Shown one piece after another: positions 25,710 to 35,592 of a stretch of DNA of 64,000 bases; position 1 is the first letter of the stretch, and every line of letters begins with the position of its first letter. Under the pieces are notes generated by a model, which was not told where the DNA came from, searched no databases, and was given only the letters and a program-made list of their open reading frames with translations. The DNA lies in NCBI GenBank assembly GCA_963764465.1, contig CAVXSO010000002.1, positions 62,001-126,000 on the forward strand, written 5' to 3'. The translations under genes and the position numbers were made by a program. This DNA comes from JAJXXT01 sp963764465. Its GTDB lineage: Bacteria > Pseudomonadota > Alphaproteobacteria > Acetobacterales > Acetobacteraceae.

Positions 25710-28292
25710 ATGCGGCGCGGCATGACGCTTCCATTGCGGCTGGCGCACCTCGCCGAGGCGTGCCAGCAACGGGCCGGCCGGGTGCTGCTCGCCGCCCTCC
25801 TCCTCTCGCTGCTGGCGCTCGCTGCCGCCTGGCTGCGGCTCGGCATCGACACCGATACCGGAAATATGTTCTCCGCGTCGCTGCCATGGCGACAGCGGGA
25901 GATGGCCTATGACAGGGCGTTTCCGCAGGACAATAACCTGATCGTCGCCGTGGTGCGCGGTGCGACGCCAGAGGAGACGGACGCGGCGGCGGCGCATCTC
26001 GCGGCGGCATTGGCGCATCTGCCCTCGATCCGCGCGGTGCGGCGCCCGGATGCCGGGCCATGGTTCCACCAGACCGGGATGATGTTCCTGGACAGCAAGC
26101 AACTGTCCGCGCTGCTGAACCGGACGATCGATGCCCAGCCTTTCCTCGGCCAGCTCGCGGCCGATCCCTCGGCGCGCGGCCTGTTCGCCGCCCTGACGCT
26201 GGTCGCGGTCGGCGTGGAACACGGCGCCGCGACCGGGCCGATGCAGCCGGCGCTCGCCGCTTTCCACACCACGCTGCGGGCGGCGCTGGCCGGCAAGGCG
26301 GAGCCGCTGTCCTGGCAAAACCTGCTGGCCGGCGGGCTCGCCGAACTCGCCGGGCCGCGGCGCTTCGTGCTGATCTCCCCGGTGCTCGACCACGCGGCGC
26401 TGGAACCCGGCAAGGTCGCGACGCAGGCTGTGCGCGCCGCGATCGCGGCCCTGCCGGAGGTGAAGGCCGGCCGCGCCAGCGTCGCGCTGACCGGTTCCGT
26501 ACCGCTCTCGGACGACCAGTTCGCGAGCCTCGCGCAGGGTGCCGCGTGGGGCGTCCTGGTCACCGGGCTGCTGGTGCTGCTGTGGCTGTTCCTGGCCGCG
26601 CGCTCCTGGCGGCTGGTGCTGCCGATTGTGACCACGCTGCTGGTGGGGCTGGCGCTGACCACGGGGTTCGCCGCGGTCGCGGTGGGCACGCTCAACCTGA
26701 TCTCGGTGGCGTTCGCGGTGCTGTTCGTCGGCATCGCGGTGGATTTCGCGATCCAGTTCTGCGTGCGATTCCGCGAGCAGCTGCACGAGTATCCGGAGCT
26801 CAAAATCGCGATGATGGCGACGGGCTATCACGCGGGCCCGGCGATCGGGGTCGCGGCGCTGGCGACGGCGGCGGGATTTCTGTCATTCGTGCCCACCGAT
26901 TTTTCGGGCGTGGCGGAGCTCGGGCTGATCGCGGGCGCCGGCATGGTGATCGCACTGGGCTGCACGCTGACGCTGCTGCCGGCGATGCTGGCGATCACGC
27001 GGCCACGCGCGGAAGGTGTCGAAGTGGGGTTTGCGTGGGCGGGGCGGCTCGAGGATCGGCTGGTGCCGATCCGCCGGCCGGTGCTGGTGGCCTTCGCGTT
27101 GCTGGCCGTGCTGGGGCTCGCGTTGCTGCCGCGCATAGCCTTCGACGGCGATCCGCTGCATGTCCAGAACCCGGGCACCGAGGCGATGCGCACGCTGCAA
27201 TCGCTGATGGGCTCGCCGATCACGACCCCCTATGTTGCCGAGGTGGTAGCACACGATGCAGAAACGGCCGATGCGCTGGCGAAACGGCTCTCCGCCCTGC
27301 CGGAGGTGGCGCAAGTGCGCACCTTGTCGAGCTTCGTGCCGGAAGACCAGGTGCACAAGCTGGCGCTGATCCAGGACGCGGCGACGCTGCTGATGCCGAG
27401 CCTGACGCCCGCGAGTGCGGCGGCCCCGGTAACCGCGAGCGACATCAGGCTCGCCGCCCGCACCGCGGCCACCGCCATCGCGCGCGTGGTGCAGAAGGGC
27501 GATGCGAAGCCGGATTCGATGCTGGCGCGGATCGGCGACGACCTGACAAAGCTCGAACAGGCCCCGGACGCGACGCTGTTCTCCGCCAACGACGCGCTGA
27601 CACGGTTCCTGCCCACGGCGCTCGATGATTTGCGCGCGGGTCTGGGCGCGCAGGCGGTGACGCTCGCGAACCTGCCCACGGAGCTGGCCAGCGAGTGGCG
27701 CCTGCCCGATGGGCGGGTGCGGGTGGAGGCGGTGGCCAGCCAGGCCGCGCGCAGGCCCGCGGGGCTGCGGCGCTTCGTGGACGCCGTGCGTACCGTCGCG
27801 CCGGACGTGGTGGGCTCCGCCGTCGTCATCGTCGAGAGCGGGCGGACCATCGTGGGCGCGTTCCGCACCGCCGCCATCGGCGCGCTCGTCGCCATCACGG
27901 TGCTGCTCGGGCTGGTGCTGCGGCGCGCGGATGATGTCGCGCGGGTGCTGGCGCCGCTGCTGCTCTCGGCACTGCTGACGACGATCGCGATCGTGACCGT
28001 GCCGATGCCGATCAACTTCGCCAACATCATCGCGCTGCCGCTGCTGCTCGGCGTGGGTGTGTCCTTCAACGTGTATTTCGTGAGCAACCATCGTGCCGGC
28101 GCGCGGCATTTCCTCGGCACTGCGACGGCACGTGCGATCCTGTTCTCGGCGTTGACCACGGGGACGGCCTTTGGCTCGCTGGCCGCGAGCGCGCTTCAGG
28201 GAACCGCGAGCATGGGCGTGTTGCTCCTGGTCAGCCTGTTCTGCACGCTGGTCGCGACATTCGTGTTCCTGCCGGCGTTGCTTGCCCGATGA
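25710..28292 (+). CDS. hpnN: Hopanoid biosynthesis-associated RND transporter HpnN
   Basis: 860 residues with two repeats of transmembrane bundle plus periplasmic loop, as in the MmpL/HpnN branch of RND proteins. LGIDTDTGNMFSASLPWRQRE after the first helix is characteristic of HpnN. The first membrane bundle includes LFVGIAVDFAIQFCVRFREQ, and the second INFANIIALPLLLGVGVSFN with SNHRAGARHFLGTATARA. HpnN moves hopanoids from the inner to the outer membrane in Rhodopseudomonas. Start candidates are ATG 25710 and ATG 25722. The last four bases overlap the next gene as ATGA. Confidence 0.92.
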   Translation: MRRGMTLPLRLAHLAEACQQRAGRVLLAALLLSLLALAAAWLRLGIDTDTGNMFSASLPWRQREMAYDRAFPQDNNLIVAVVRGATPEETDAAAAHLAAALAHLPSIRAVRRPDAGPWFHQTGMMFLDSKQLSALLNRTIDAQPFLGQLAADPSARGLFAALTLVAVGVEHGAATGPMQPALAAFHTTLRAALAGKAEPLSWQNLLAGGLAELAGPRRFVLISPVLDHAALEPGKVATQAVRAAIAALPEVKAGRASVALTGSVPLSDDQFASLAQGAAWGVLVTGLLVLLWLFLAARSWRLVLPIVTTLLVGLALTTGFAAVAVGTLNLISVAFAVLFVGIAVDFAIQFCVRFREQLHEYPELKIAMMATGYHAGPAIGVAALATAAGFLSFVPTDFSGVAELGLIAGAGMVIALGCTLTLLPAMLAITRPRAEGVEVGFAWAGRLEDRLVPIRRPVLVAFALLAVLGLALLPRIAFDGDPLHVQNPGTEAMRTLQSLMGSPITTPYVAEVVAHDAETADALAKRLSALPEVAQVRTLSSFVPEDQVHKLALIQDAATLLMPSLTPASAAAPVTASDIRLAARTAATAIARVVQKGDAKPDSMLARIGDDLTKLEQAPDATLFSANDALTRFLPTALDDLRAGLGAQAVTLANLPTELASEWRLPDGRVRVEAVASQAARRPAGLRRFVDAVRTVAPDVVGSAVVIVESGRTIVGAFRTAAIGALVAITVLLGLVLRRADDVARVLAPLLLSALLTTIAIVTVPMPINFANIIALPLLLGVGVSFNVYFVSNHRAGARHFLGTATARAILFSALTTGTAFGSLAASALQGTASMGVLLLVSLFCTLVATFVFLPALLAR

Positions 28293-30112
28293 AGCGCGCG
28301 GTCCTGCTGTTGGCCGCGGCGCTGCTCGCGGGCGGGGCGGGGCCGGCGCCGTGGGATTCATTCCACGTCATTCTCTGGCAGGCCGATCGCGACGCGGCCG
28401 CGCTGGCAACCGCGAAGTCCCTCGGCGTCACCGACGGGCGCATCGTCGCCAGCCGCGACGAGACCGTGGACACGCAGGCGTTGCGGCGGGAGGCGGCGCC
28501 GATCGAGGCGGCGGGGCTTGGGTTCTACGTCGAGAACATCGCCACCGACTACTACAGTCCCTATCACCGCTTCATCCCCGGGCACCCGCCGACCTGGGAG
28601 ATGGACAAGCTGCGCGCGCAGCGCCGCGCCTCGCCGCATGATCCCGCACTGTTCCGGCGCGTGCCCGGCCTCGAGGATCCCGTCTGGCAGCACCGGATCG
28701 CCTCGAGGCTCGCCACGACGGTCGGTGTCTTCGGCACCGCGGCGCTGTTCTACAATCTCGCCGATGAATCCGGGATCGCCGATCTCGCCTCGGCGTGGGA
28801 TTTCGACACCGCGCCGTCGAGCCTCGCGCTGTTCCGGCAATGGTTGCGAAAGCGTTACGATAGCCTCGCCGCGCTCGACCGCGCCTGGGGCACCGGCTAT
28901 GCGCGCTGGGCCGACGTGGAGCCGGAGCTGACGGACGCTGCGCTGGCGCGCAAGGACGGCAACTTCACCGCCTGGTCCGACTTCAAGGCATTCATGGATA
29001 CACGCTTCGCCGCGGCGGTGGCGCGCGGCACCGCGGCGGTGCACCAGGCCAATTCCGGCGCGCGCTCGGCGCTCGAGGGCATGCAGCCGTTGGGATGGGG
29101 CGGCTATGACTGGCCGCGCCTCGCCGCCAGCGCCGACGTGCTGGAGATCTACGATTTCTTCGGCTCGGTCGCGATGGCGCGCGGCTTCGCCCCCAACGCG
29201 GTGCTGCTGACCACGACCTTCGCCGGCCCAGACGAGCCGCGCCTGCTGTGGCGCGAGGCGCTGCGCGGCACGCGTGGCGTGGTGATCTGGGACGATCCGT
29301 CCATCGTGGACGGGAACGGCAGGCCCTCCGCGCGCGGCCTGGCGCTGGCGCCATCCTTCCGCGCGCTCACCGGCGCGCTCGGACGGCGGATCATCGCCGC
29401 CCCCGAGCCGACGGCGCCGGTCGGCATCCTGGTCTCGCAGGAGAGTTTCCGCCTCGCCTGGCTGCTGGCGCGGCGCGGCGAGACGAGCGGCCCGGGTGAG
29501 AAGCAGGACTGGGCGCAACGCACCTCCGGCGACGAGGACGCGGACGCGACACCGGCGCGGGGCGCGTTGGCGACCCTGCTGCACGGCCTCGCGGCACGCG
29601 GGCTGCGACCAGTGTTCCTCACGGACGCGATGGTGGCACGCGGCGCGCTGCGCGGCCTGAAGGTTCTGGCGATGCCGCAGGTGCTCGCGCTGTCGGACGC
29701 GGCGGGGAATGCGATCCGTGGCTTCGTCGCGGCGGGCGGTGCGGTTGCGGTGGATATCGTGCCGGGGGCCTACGATGCGCGCGGGCGCGAGCGCCCGGCG
29801 CCGCTGCTCGCGGGGATGACGCTGCTGCCGCTCGGCGATGTGGCGGGCATGCTCGCCGCCCCGGTCGCGGTCACCGAGGGCGGTGCACCGGCCACGGATG
29901 TTGAAGTCCATGTCCGCCAGGAGGGTGCCTCGCTGCTGGTTTCCGTCCAGTCGACCGCAGGTGGGACGGCGGGCGGCGCTGCGCGACGCCTGGTGCTGTC
30001 GGCGCCGGGACGACGCCTTTCGCCGCTCTATCCCGCGCCGGGGCCGGAGACGATCGGGTCGCTGTCCTTCACCCTTGGCCTCGCGCTGCCGGAAATCGTC
30101 GCGGTGCGCTGA
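28289..30112 (+). CDS. GH42-like beta-galactosidase-type protein, secreted
   Basis: 607 residues. The N-terminus MKRAVLLLAAALLAGGAGPA is a probable signal peptide. RFIPGHPPTWEMDKL, LFYNLADESGIAD and LFRQWLRKRYDSLAALDRAW followed by TGYARWADVEPE strongly resemble the GH42 barrel, with the acid/base Glu expected in NLADESGI. The C-terminal part (VGILVSQESFRLAWLLAR, LKVLAMPQVLALSDAAG) resembles the GH42 trimerisation domain. It begins inside the hpnN stop (ATGA), so it is translationally coupled to the hopanoid transporter, an unexpected partner. Catalytic activity and substrate are unverified. Its 3' end overlaps the opposite-strand CDP-alcohol transferase by 85 bases. Confidence 0.7.
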   Translation: MKRAVLLLAAALLAGGAGPAPWDSFHVILWQADRDAAALATAKSLGVTDGRIVASRDETVDTQALRREAAPIEAAGLGFYVENIATDYYSPYHRFIPGHPPTWEMDKLRAQRRASPHDPALFRRVPGLEDPVWQHRIASRLATTVGVFGTAALFYNLADESGIADLASAWDFDTAPSSLALFRQWLRKRYDSLAALDRAWGTGYARWADVEPELTDAALARKDGNFTAWSDFKAFMDTRFAAAVARGTAAVHQANSGARSALEGMQPLGWGGYDWPRLAASADVLEIYDFFGSVAMARGFAPNAVLLTTTFAGPDEPRLLWREALRGTRGVVIWDDPSIVDGNGRPSARGLALAPSFRALTGALGRRIIAAPEPTAPVGILVSQESFRLAWLLARRGETSGPGEKQDWAQRTSGDEDADATPARGALATLLHGLAARGLRPVFLTDAMVARGALRGLKVLAMPQVLALSDAAGNAIRGFVAAGGAVAVDIVPGAYDARGRERPAPLLAGMTLLPLGDVAGMLAAPVAVTEGGAPATDVEVHVRQEGASLLVSVQSTAGGTAGGAARRLVLSAPGRRLSPLYPAPGPETIGSLSFTLGLALPEIVAVR

Positions 30113-30723
30113 CGGAGCATCCGCCACAGGCGCAGCATCAGGACGATGCCGACAATCGGCGTGACGATTGCCGCGGCGAGCGGGATGGGTGTCAGCCAGC
30201 CGAGCCACGCCAGCGGCGCCATGAGGTAGTAGGCGTCGTCCGGATCAAAGCCCCAGGCACCGCCGAGGACCTTGGTGCCGGGAACGACGTCCTGCTCGAG
30301 GCGCACCGAGGCGTAGTTGATGGCGGCGATGCCGGCGGCGGCGAGCAGGCCCAGCGGCGGCGCCCATGGCCCGAGCCAGGAATGCCGGAGCCCGACACCG
30401 ATCGCCGCGAAGAACAGCGCGCTGACCGTGCTGTCGGCGAACGTGTCGTAGCGATGCCCGGCGGCGCTGCGCATGTTGCCGATGCGCGCCAGCTCGCCGT
30501 CGGCGCGGTCGAGGAAGGCGGAAAGCAGCCAGAGCCAGCCACCCCAGACCATGCCGCCACGGCTGCCCCAGGCGAGGGCGCCGCAGGCCGCGAGGCCGGT
30601 CAGGAGGCGCAGCGTGGTGATGTGGTTGGGCCGAACCCGCGTGCCGAGCAGCGGGCGCACCGCGGCGCGGGCAAGGAGATGGGTCCAGGACGTGTCCCGG
30701 ACCATCGCGGGCAGGCGCATCAT
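30028..30723 (-). CDS. CDP-alcohol phosphatidyltransferase family protein
   Basis: 231 residues, integral membrane. The family motif D-x2-D-G-x2-A-R-x8-G-x3-D-x3-D is complete: DRADGELAR, eight residues, then GHRYDTFAD (residues about 74-98). These enzymes join a CDP-linked alcohol or diacylglycerol to a second alcohol, forming a phosphodiester in a membrane lipid or polar solute. The ATG at 30723 overlaps the stop of the HpnL-like gene (ATGA). A nucleotidyltransferase that could make a CDP-substrate is encoded just across the divergent promoter. The 3' end runs 85 bases into the convergent GH42-like gene. Confidence 0.88.
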   Translation of the reverse strand: MMRLPAMVRDTSWTHLLARAAVRPLLGTRVRPNHITTLRLLTGLAACGALAWGSRGGMVWGGWLWLLSAFLDRADGELARIGNMRSAAGHRYDTFADSTVSALFFAAIGVGLRHSWLGPWAPPLGLLAAAGIAAINYASVRLEQDVVPGTKVLGGAWGFDPDDAYYLMAPLAWLGWLTPIPLAAAIVTPIVGIVLMLRLWRMLRQRTATISGSARPRVKDSDPIVSGPGAG

Positions 30724-31694
30724 GGCTGGGCCGAAACCGGCACCGCCGCGCGCGACTCCCAGAGCCGCCAGGCCGCGAGAGCGGGCACGCCGAGCACGAT
30801 TTCGCGCAGCCGCTTGACGAGCGAAAGTGCGATGCCGGCACCTGGCGGCAGGCCGAGCAGCGCCGCGACGGCCGCATAGCCGCCTTCCTGCACGCCGATC
30901 GCGCTGGGCACGGCGAAGCCGACGGATTTCGCGGCCTGGCCGAGGCTCTCCAGCAGCAGGCCGGTTTGCAGCCCGATATCGTGCCCGAGCACGTGCATGA
31001 TCAGCGTGACCTCCACGGCGCCGGCGAGCCAGCACACGAAATGCCAGAAGGCGCCGCGCAACAGTGCCCCCGCCGCGCGGTAGCGGCGGCGCAGCGCCGC
31101 CTCCATCCCCTCGATATGGCGGAATTCGTGTCGCTCGATCGCCTCACCAAGGCGCAGCAGCAGCCGCTCGACGAGGCCCGCGCCGCCGGCGACCTGCACC
31201 ACCACGAAGGCGCCGACAAGCAGGCAGGCGACGGCCACGCTGGCGAACACCGCCGTACCGCCCATGAGCCCCGCGGGGAGGACGACGACGCCGAGGATGG
31301 TGAACAGGACCTGGGTCGAGGTCTCCAGCGTCAGGTCGCAGACCGTGGCCGCGATCGCTTCCGGCAGCTTCACGCCGCGCTGCGCGAGCAGCCGCGCGCC
31401 GATCACCTCGCCGCCGATCTGGGCCACGGGGAGCAGGTTGTTGATGCCCTCGCGCATCCAGCGCAGCGCCACGAAGCGGCCCAGGCCGGGAAGCTGCCGA
31501 TCCGCTTCCGTCACCGCGCGCCAGGCGATGGCGGAGGGCAGGATCTGCAGCAAATGGAATGCGACCACCGCCGCGAGCCCCAGCCAGCTGGCACGGCCCA
31601 GGATTGCCGCGATCGTGGCCGGCCCCGTGGCGCTAACCAGCCAGGCGGCGAGCGCCACTCCCAAGACGAGCCCGACCACGGAGACGATTCGCAT
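30720..31694 (-). CDS. HpnL-like / LPG synthase transmembrane domain protein
   Basis: 324 residues, about eight transmembrane helices, of the UPF0104 (lysylphosphatidylglycerol synthase membrane region) family. GINNLLPVAQIGGEVIGARLL near residue 80 and FAVPSAIGVQEGGYAAVAALLG near 260 are the conserved blocks; SLVKRLREIVLGVPALAAW at the end strongly resembles HpnL of hopanoid clusters. The family is thought to flip lipids or to accompany lipid head-group transfer; HpnL itself has no settled role. Three in-frame starts exist (31736, 31724, 31694). I use 31694, which gives the family's usual N-terminus, but support from a ribosome site is weak. Confidence 0.82.
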   Translation of the reverse strand: MRIVSVVGLVLGVALAAWLVSATGPATIAAILGRASWLGLAAVVAFHLLQILPSAIAWRAVTEADRQLPGLGRFVALRWMREGINNLLPVAQIGGEVIGARLLAQRGVKLPEAIAATVCDLTLETSTQVLFTILGVVVLPAGLMGGTAVFASVAVACLLVGAFVVVQVAGGAGLVERLLLRLGEAIERHEFRHIEGMEAALRRRYRAAGALLRGAFWHFVCWLAGAVEVTLIMHVLGHDIGLQTGLLLESLGQAAKSVGFAVPSAIGVQEGGYAAVAALLGLPPGAGIALSLVKRLREIVLGVPALAAWRLWESRAAVPVSAQP

Positions 31695-31764
31695 ACCGCC
31701 CGGTAGCAGACGCGGAAGTGTCATGATAGTGACCATGTAAGGTTCAACATCCGAGGGGACGCTC

Positions 31765-32526
31765 TTGGAATCGGAACGTTTACGGCCGGAACGGGCACTG
31801 ATCCTCGCCGCGGGCGTGGGCCGGCGGCTCGGCGCCGGCGGAGACCATCCGCCCAAGGCGCTGCTGCGCTTTGGCGGCGCCAGCCTGCTCGCGCGGCATG
31901 TCGAGATCCTGCGCGAGCATGGCGTCCGCGACATCACCGTGGTGACCGGCTACCGCGAGGAGGACATCCGCGCGGAACTCGCCGCGACCGGTGGCGGCGT
32001 CTCGGTGGTGACCAACCCGGATTACCGCAGCGGTTCCGTCGTTTCGCTGCATGCCGGCGGCGCGGTGATGGCATCGGGCGCGCCGGTGGTGCTGATGGAC
32101 GCGGACGTGTTCTACGACCCGCGCCTCATGGGCCGGCTGCTCGACAGCACGGTCCAGGATTGCCTGCTGCTCGACCGCGAGATCGAGCCCGGCGACGAGC
32201 CGGTGAAGATCTGTGTCGCAGGCGGAAAGATCGTGGATTTCCGCAAGAAGCCGGAGTTCGCGCACGAGTGGCACGGCGAGTCCGTGGGCTTCTTCCGCCT
32301 CGCGCCGGCGACAGCGGCGGCCCTCGCGGCGCGCGCGGCGGACTACGTCGGCTCTGGCCGCGGCGGCATGGAGTACGAGGAGCCGATCCGCGACCTGATC
32401 CTGGCCGGTGCCGGTGGCTTCGGCTTCGAGGACATCAGCGGCCTGGCCTGGACCGAGATCGATTTTCCGGAGGATGTGGCGAAGGCGCACGCGCTCGCGG
32501 CGGCAATCCTGGGGCTCGCGGCATGA
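31765..32526 (+). CDS. Nucleotidyltransferase (sugar/choline-phosphate cytidylyltransferase type)
   Basis: 253 residues, a GT-A-like NTP transferase. RALILAAGVGRRLG is the nucleotide-binding loop, PPKALLRFGG the substrate loop, and APVVLMDADVFYDPRL the metal-binding region. VKICVAGGKIVDFRKKPE and GESVGFFRL match phosphocholine/inositol-phosphate cytidylyltransferase-like proteins. It likely makes a CDP- (or NDP-) activated head group. A TTG start is required: an in-frame TAA lies at 31738-31740, no ATG or GTG intervenes before the essential loop, and GAGGGG lies six bases upstream of the TTG. It is divergent from the HpnL/CDP-alcohol transferase pair and overlaps the dioxygenase by four bases. 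Confidence 0.82.
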   Translation: MESERLRPERALILAAGVGRRLGAGGDHPPKALLRFGGASLLARHVEILREHGVRDITVVTGYREEDIRAELAATGGGVSVVTNPDYRSGSVVSLHAGGAVMASGAPVVLMDADVFYDPRLMGRLLDSTVQDCLLLDREIEPGDEPVKICVAGGKIVDFRKKPEFAHEWHGESVGFFRLAPATAAALAARAADYVGSGRGGMEYEEPIRDLILAGAGGFGFEDISGLAWTEIDFPEDVAKAHALAAAILGLAA

Positions 32527-33290
32527 GCACCGAAGCCGAGACCGACCTTCCCAACGCCGAGCAGCGTGCTTCGTGGGAGCGCGACGGCTACCTCGTCGCG
32601 CGCGGCTTCTTTGGCGCCGACGAGGTGGCGCGCATCCTCGCCTGGACCGAGGAACTGCAGCACGCGCCCGAGCAGCGCGGCCGGCACTGGGTCTATCACG
32701 AGGCGAGCCTCGTCGATCCGTCGAAGACGGTGATCCAGCGCATCGAGAATTTCTGCCCGTTCCATGCGCAGTTCGACCGGCTGGTGCGCGCCGGGCGGCT
32801 GGCCGCGTGGACCGCGGGGCTGATGGGCGGGCCCGTCGTGCTGTTCAAGGAAAAGATCAACTTCAAGATGCCGGGGGCACCCGGGTTCAAGGCGCACCAG
32901 GACCAGCAGGCGGGCTGGAGCACATACGCGCCGCTCTTCGTCACCGCGATGGTCTCGATCGATCCTGCAACGATCGAGAACGGCTGCCTCGAGATGGTGC
33001 CCGGCCGGCACAAGGAAGGGCTGATCGGCGCGGAATGGGCGCCGCTCGACGAGGGCGCGATGACCTATGTCCCCGTGCCGACGGCGCCGGGCGACGTGAT
33101 CTTCTTCGACTGCTTCGCGCCGCACGCCTCGAAGCCGAATTTCACCGAGGACCCGCGCCGCATCCTCTACCTTACCTACAACCTCGCCGCGGATGGCGAC
33201 CACCGGGCTGCGTACTACGCCGACAAATTCGCCTCGTTCCCACCGGACATCGAGCGCGACGGCGGTCGCGAGTACGTGTTCAGGGTCTAG
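32523..33290 (+). CDS. Phytanoyl-CoA dioxygenase family Fe(II)/2-oxoglutarate oxygenase
   Basis: 255 residues. The HxD iron ligands are in GFKAHQDQQAGWSTYAP near residue 125, the distal His in FFDCFAPHASKPNF near 200, and the 2-oxoglutarate Arg in DPRRILYLTYN near 211. The double-stranded beta-helix core is intact. PhyH-type enzymes hydroxylate acyl-CoAs, phosphonates, and many natural products. Coupled by ATGA to the nucleotidyltransferase, it may hydroxylate the head group or lipid made by that module (inference). It converges with the GH63-type gene, overlapping it by 11 bases. Confidence 0.87.
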   Translation: MSTEAETDLPNAEQRASWERDGYLVARGFFGADEVARILAWTEELQHAPEQRGRHWVYHEASLVDPSKTVIQRIENFCPFHAQFDRLVRAGRLAAWTAGLMGGPVVLFKEKINFKMPGAPGFKAHQDQQAGWSTYAPLFVTAMVSIDPATIENGCLEMVPGRHKEGLIGAEWAPLDEGAMTYVPVPTAPGDVIFFDCFAPHASKPNFTEDPRRILYLTYNLAADGDHRAAYYADKFASFPPDIERDGGREYVFRV

Positions 33291-34526
33291 CGAGCAGAAG
33301 CGCGATCGCGGCGGTCCAGGAGAAGCTGCCGCCGCCCGCCCCCTTGCCCGTCAGCGGATCGAAATACTCGGCGAAGCCGGCGGTGCCGATCAGCGCGCGT
33401 GTGTCGTTGCGGATACGATCCGACATCGCCGCCTCGCCGCCGGCAGCGAAGCCTTCCGCGATCATCCAGTTCACGACGGCCCAGATCGGCCCGCGCCAGT
33501 AGCGCAGCGGCTCGAAACCGGGTTCCGCGGGGTCGGTCGACGGCACGGCGAAACTGGCCTGCGTGAGCCAGCGCGTGAGCGTGCCGGCAAGGCGGCGCGC
33601 GTCGCCGACGCCGGCCCAGAGCGGCAGGAACCCCGCCGACGTCGCGGCCTCGAGCGGCGCCCCGGCGATGAGGTCACGGGAGAGGAACACGCCGCGTGCC
33701 TCGTTCCATTGCGCGCCGAGCGCCTGCGCCATGCGTGCGATGCGCGCGGCGATGGCGGCGCTCTCCGCAGGTGCGAAGCGTTCGGCAAGCCACAGCAGGT
33801 CGCGCTCGGCGCGCAGCAGAATCGCATTGGTCGCGACATCGGCGACGCGGAACGGGGCCACCTGGTACATGCGCGCGCCGTCCCACCCCGCGGCCCGATA
33901 CGCATCCACGAGATGGATGAATCGCTGGTAGTCCTCGGCGCGCGGCCGCATCGTCGGGTCCACGAGGCCGGTGTCGCGGCGGACGATGGTCGTATCGGTT
34001 GTGGTCGGGACGCACGCAAGCGCCGTGTCCCAGGCTGGCGAGTTATCCATGCCGCTCTCCCACGGATGCAGGATCGCAACGAGGCCAGTGGCATGGGGGT
34101 CGCGCGCCGTGTGCCACCAGCGATGGTTGCGCAACAGCGCGGGAACGATCGTCGCCGCGCGTGCTTCGGCACGCGCCCGATCGGGATCGGCAGCAAGCAC
34201 CGCCCGCGTGGCGGTGGCGAGCACGGGTGGCTGGACGATGCCCGATGTCGGCGGCGCGTGGTGCGTGCCCCACACGTCTGGGCCCGGGAAATAGGTATCC
34301 GCCGGCGCGTGGAACACGATGTGCGGGATGCGCCCATCCTCCCACTGGCCGAGCAGCAGCTTCTCGATCTCCCGCCAGGCCCGCGCGGCATCGAAACATG
34401 CCCAGCCCATCGCGACGAAGGCGGAATCCCAGTTCCACTGGAACGGATAGAGGCGCGCCGTGGGGACGGTGTAGCCGCCGCGGTCGTTGGCGGCGAGCAC
34501 CGCGCGCGCGGCTTCGATATCGATCG

Positions 34527-34530
<4 letters not shown>
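33280..34530 (-). CDS. GH63-type glycoside hydrolase (glucosyl-/mannosylglycerate hydrolase-like)
   Basis: 416 residues, an alpha/alpha-barrel. LYPFQWNWDSAFVAMGW (about residue 27), PHIVFHAPADTYFPGP, ILHPWESGMDNSPAWDTAL (about 156-170, with the general acid Asp) and YWRGPIWAVVNWMIAEG plus EYFDPLTGKGAGGGSFSWTA (about 388) are the conserved blocks of small bacterial GH63 enzymes. Those characterised at this length hydrolyse mannosylglycerate or glucosylglycerate to sugar and glycerate. It lacks a signal peptide, so it acts in the cytoplasm on imported substrate. It is the last gene of the LacI-ABC operon and starts inside the ATPase stop (ATGA). Confidence 0.78.
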
Positions 34531-35567
<1,037 letters not shown>

Positions 35568-35592
35568 GAAGCGGTTCCGTTTCGACTCCGGA

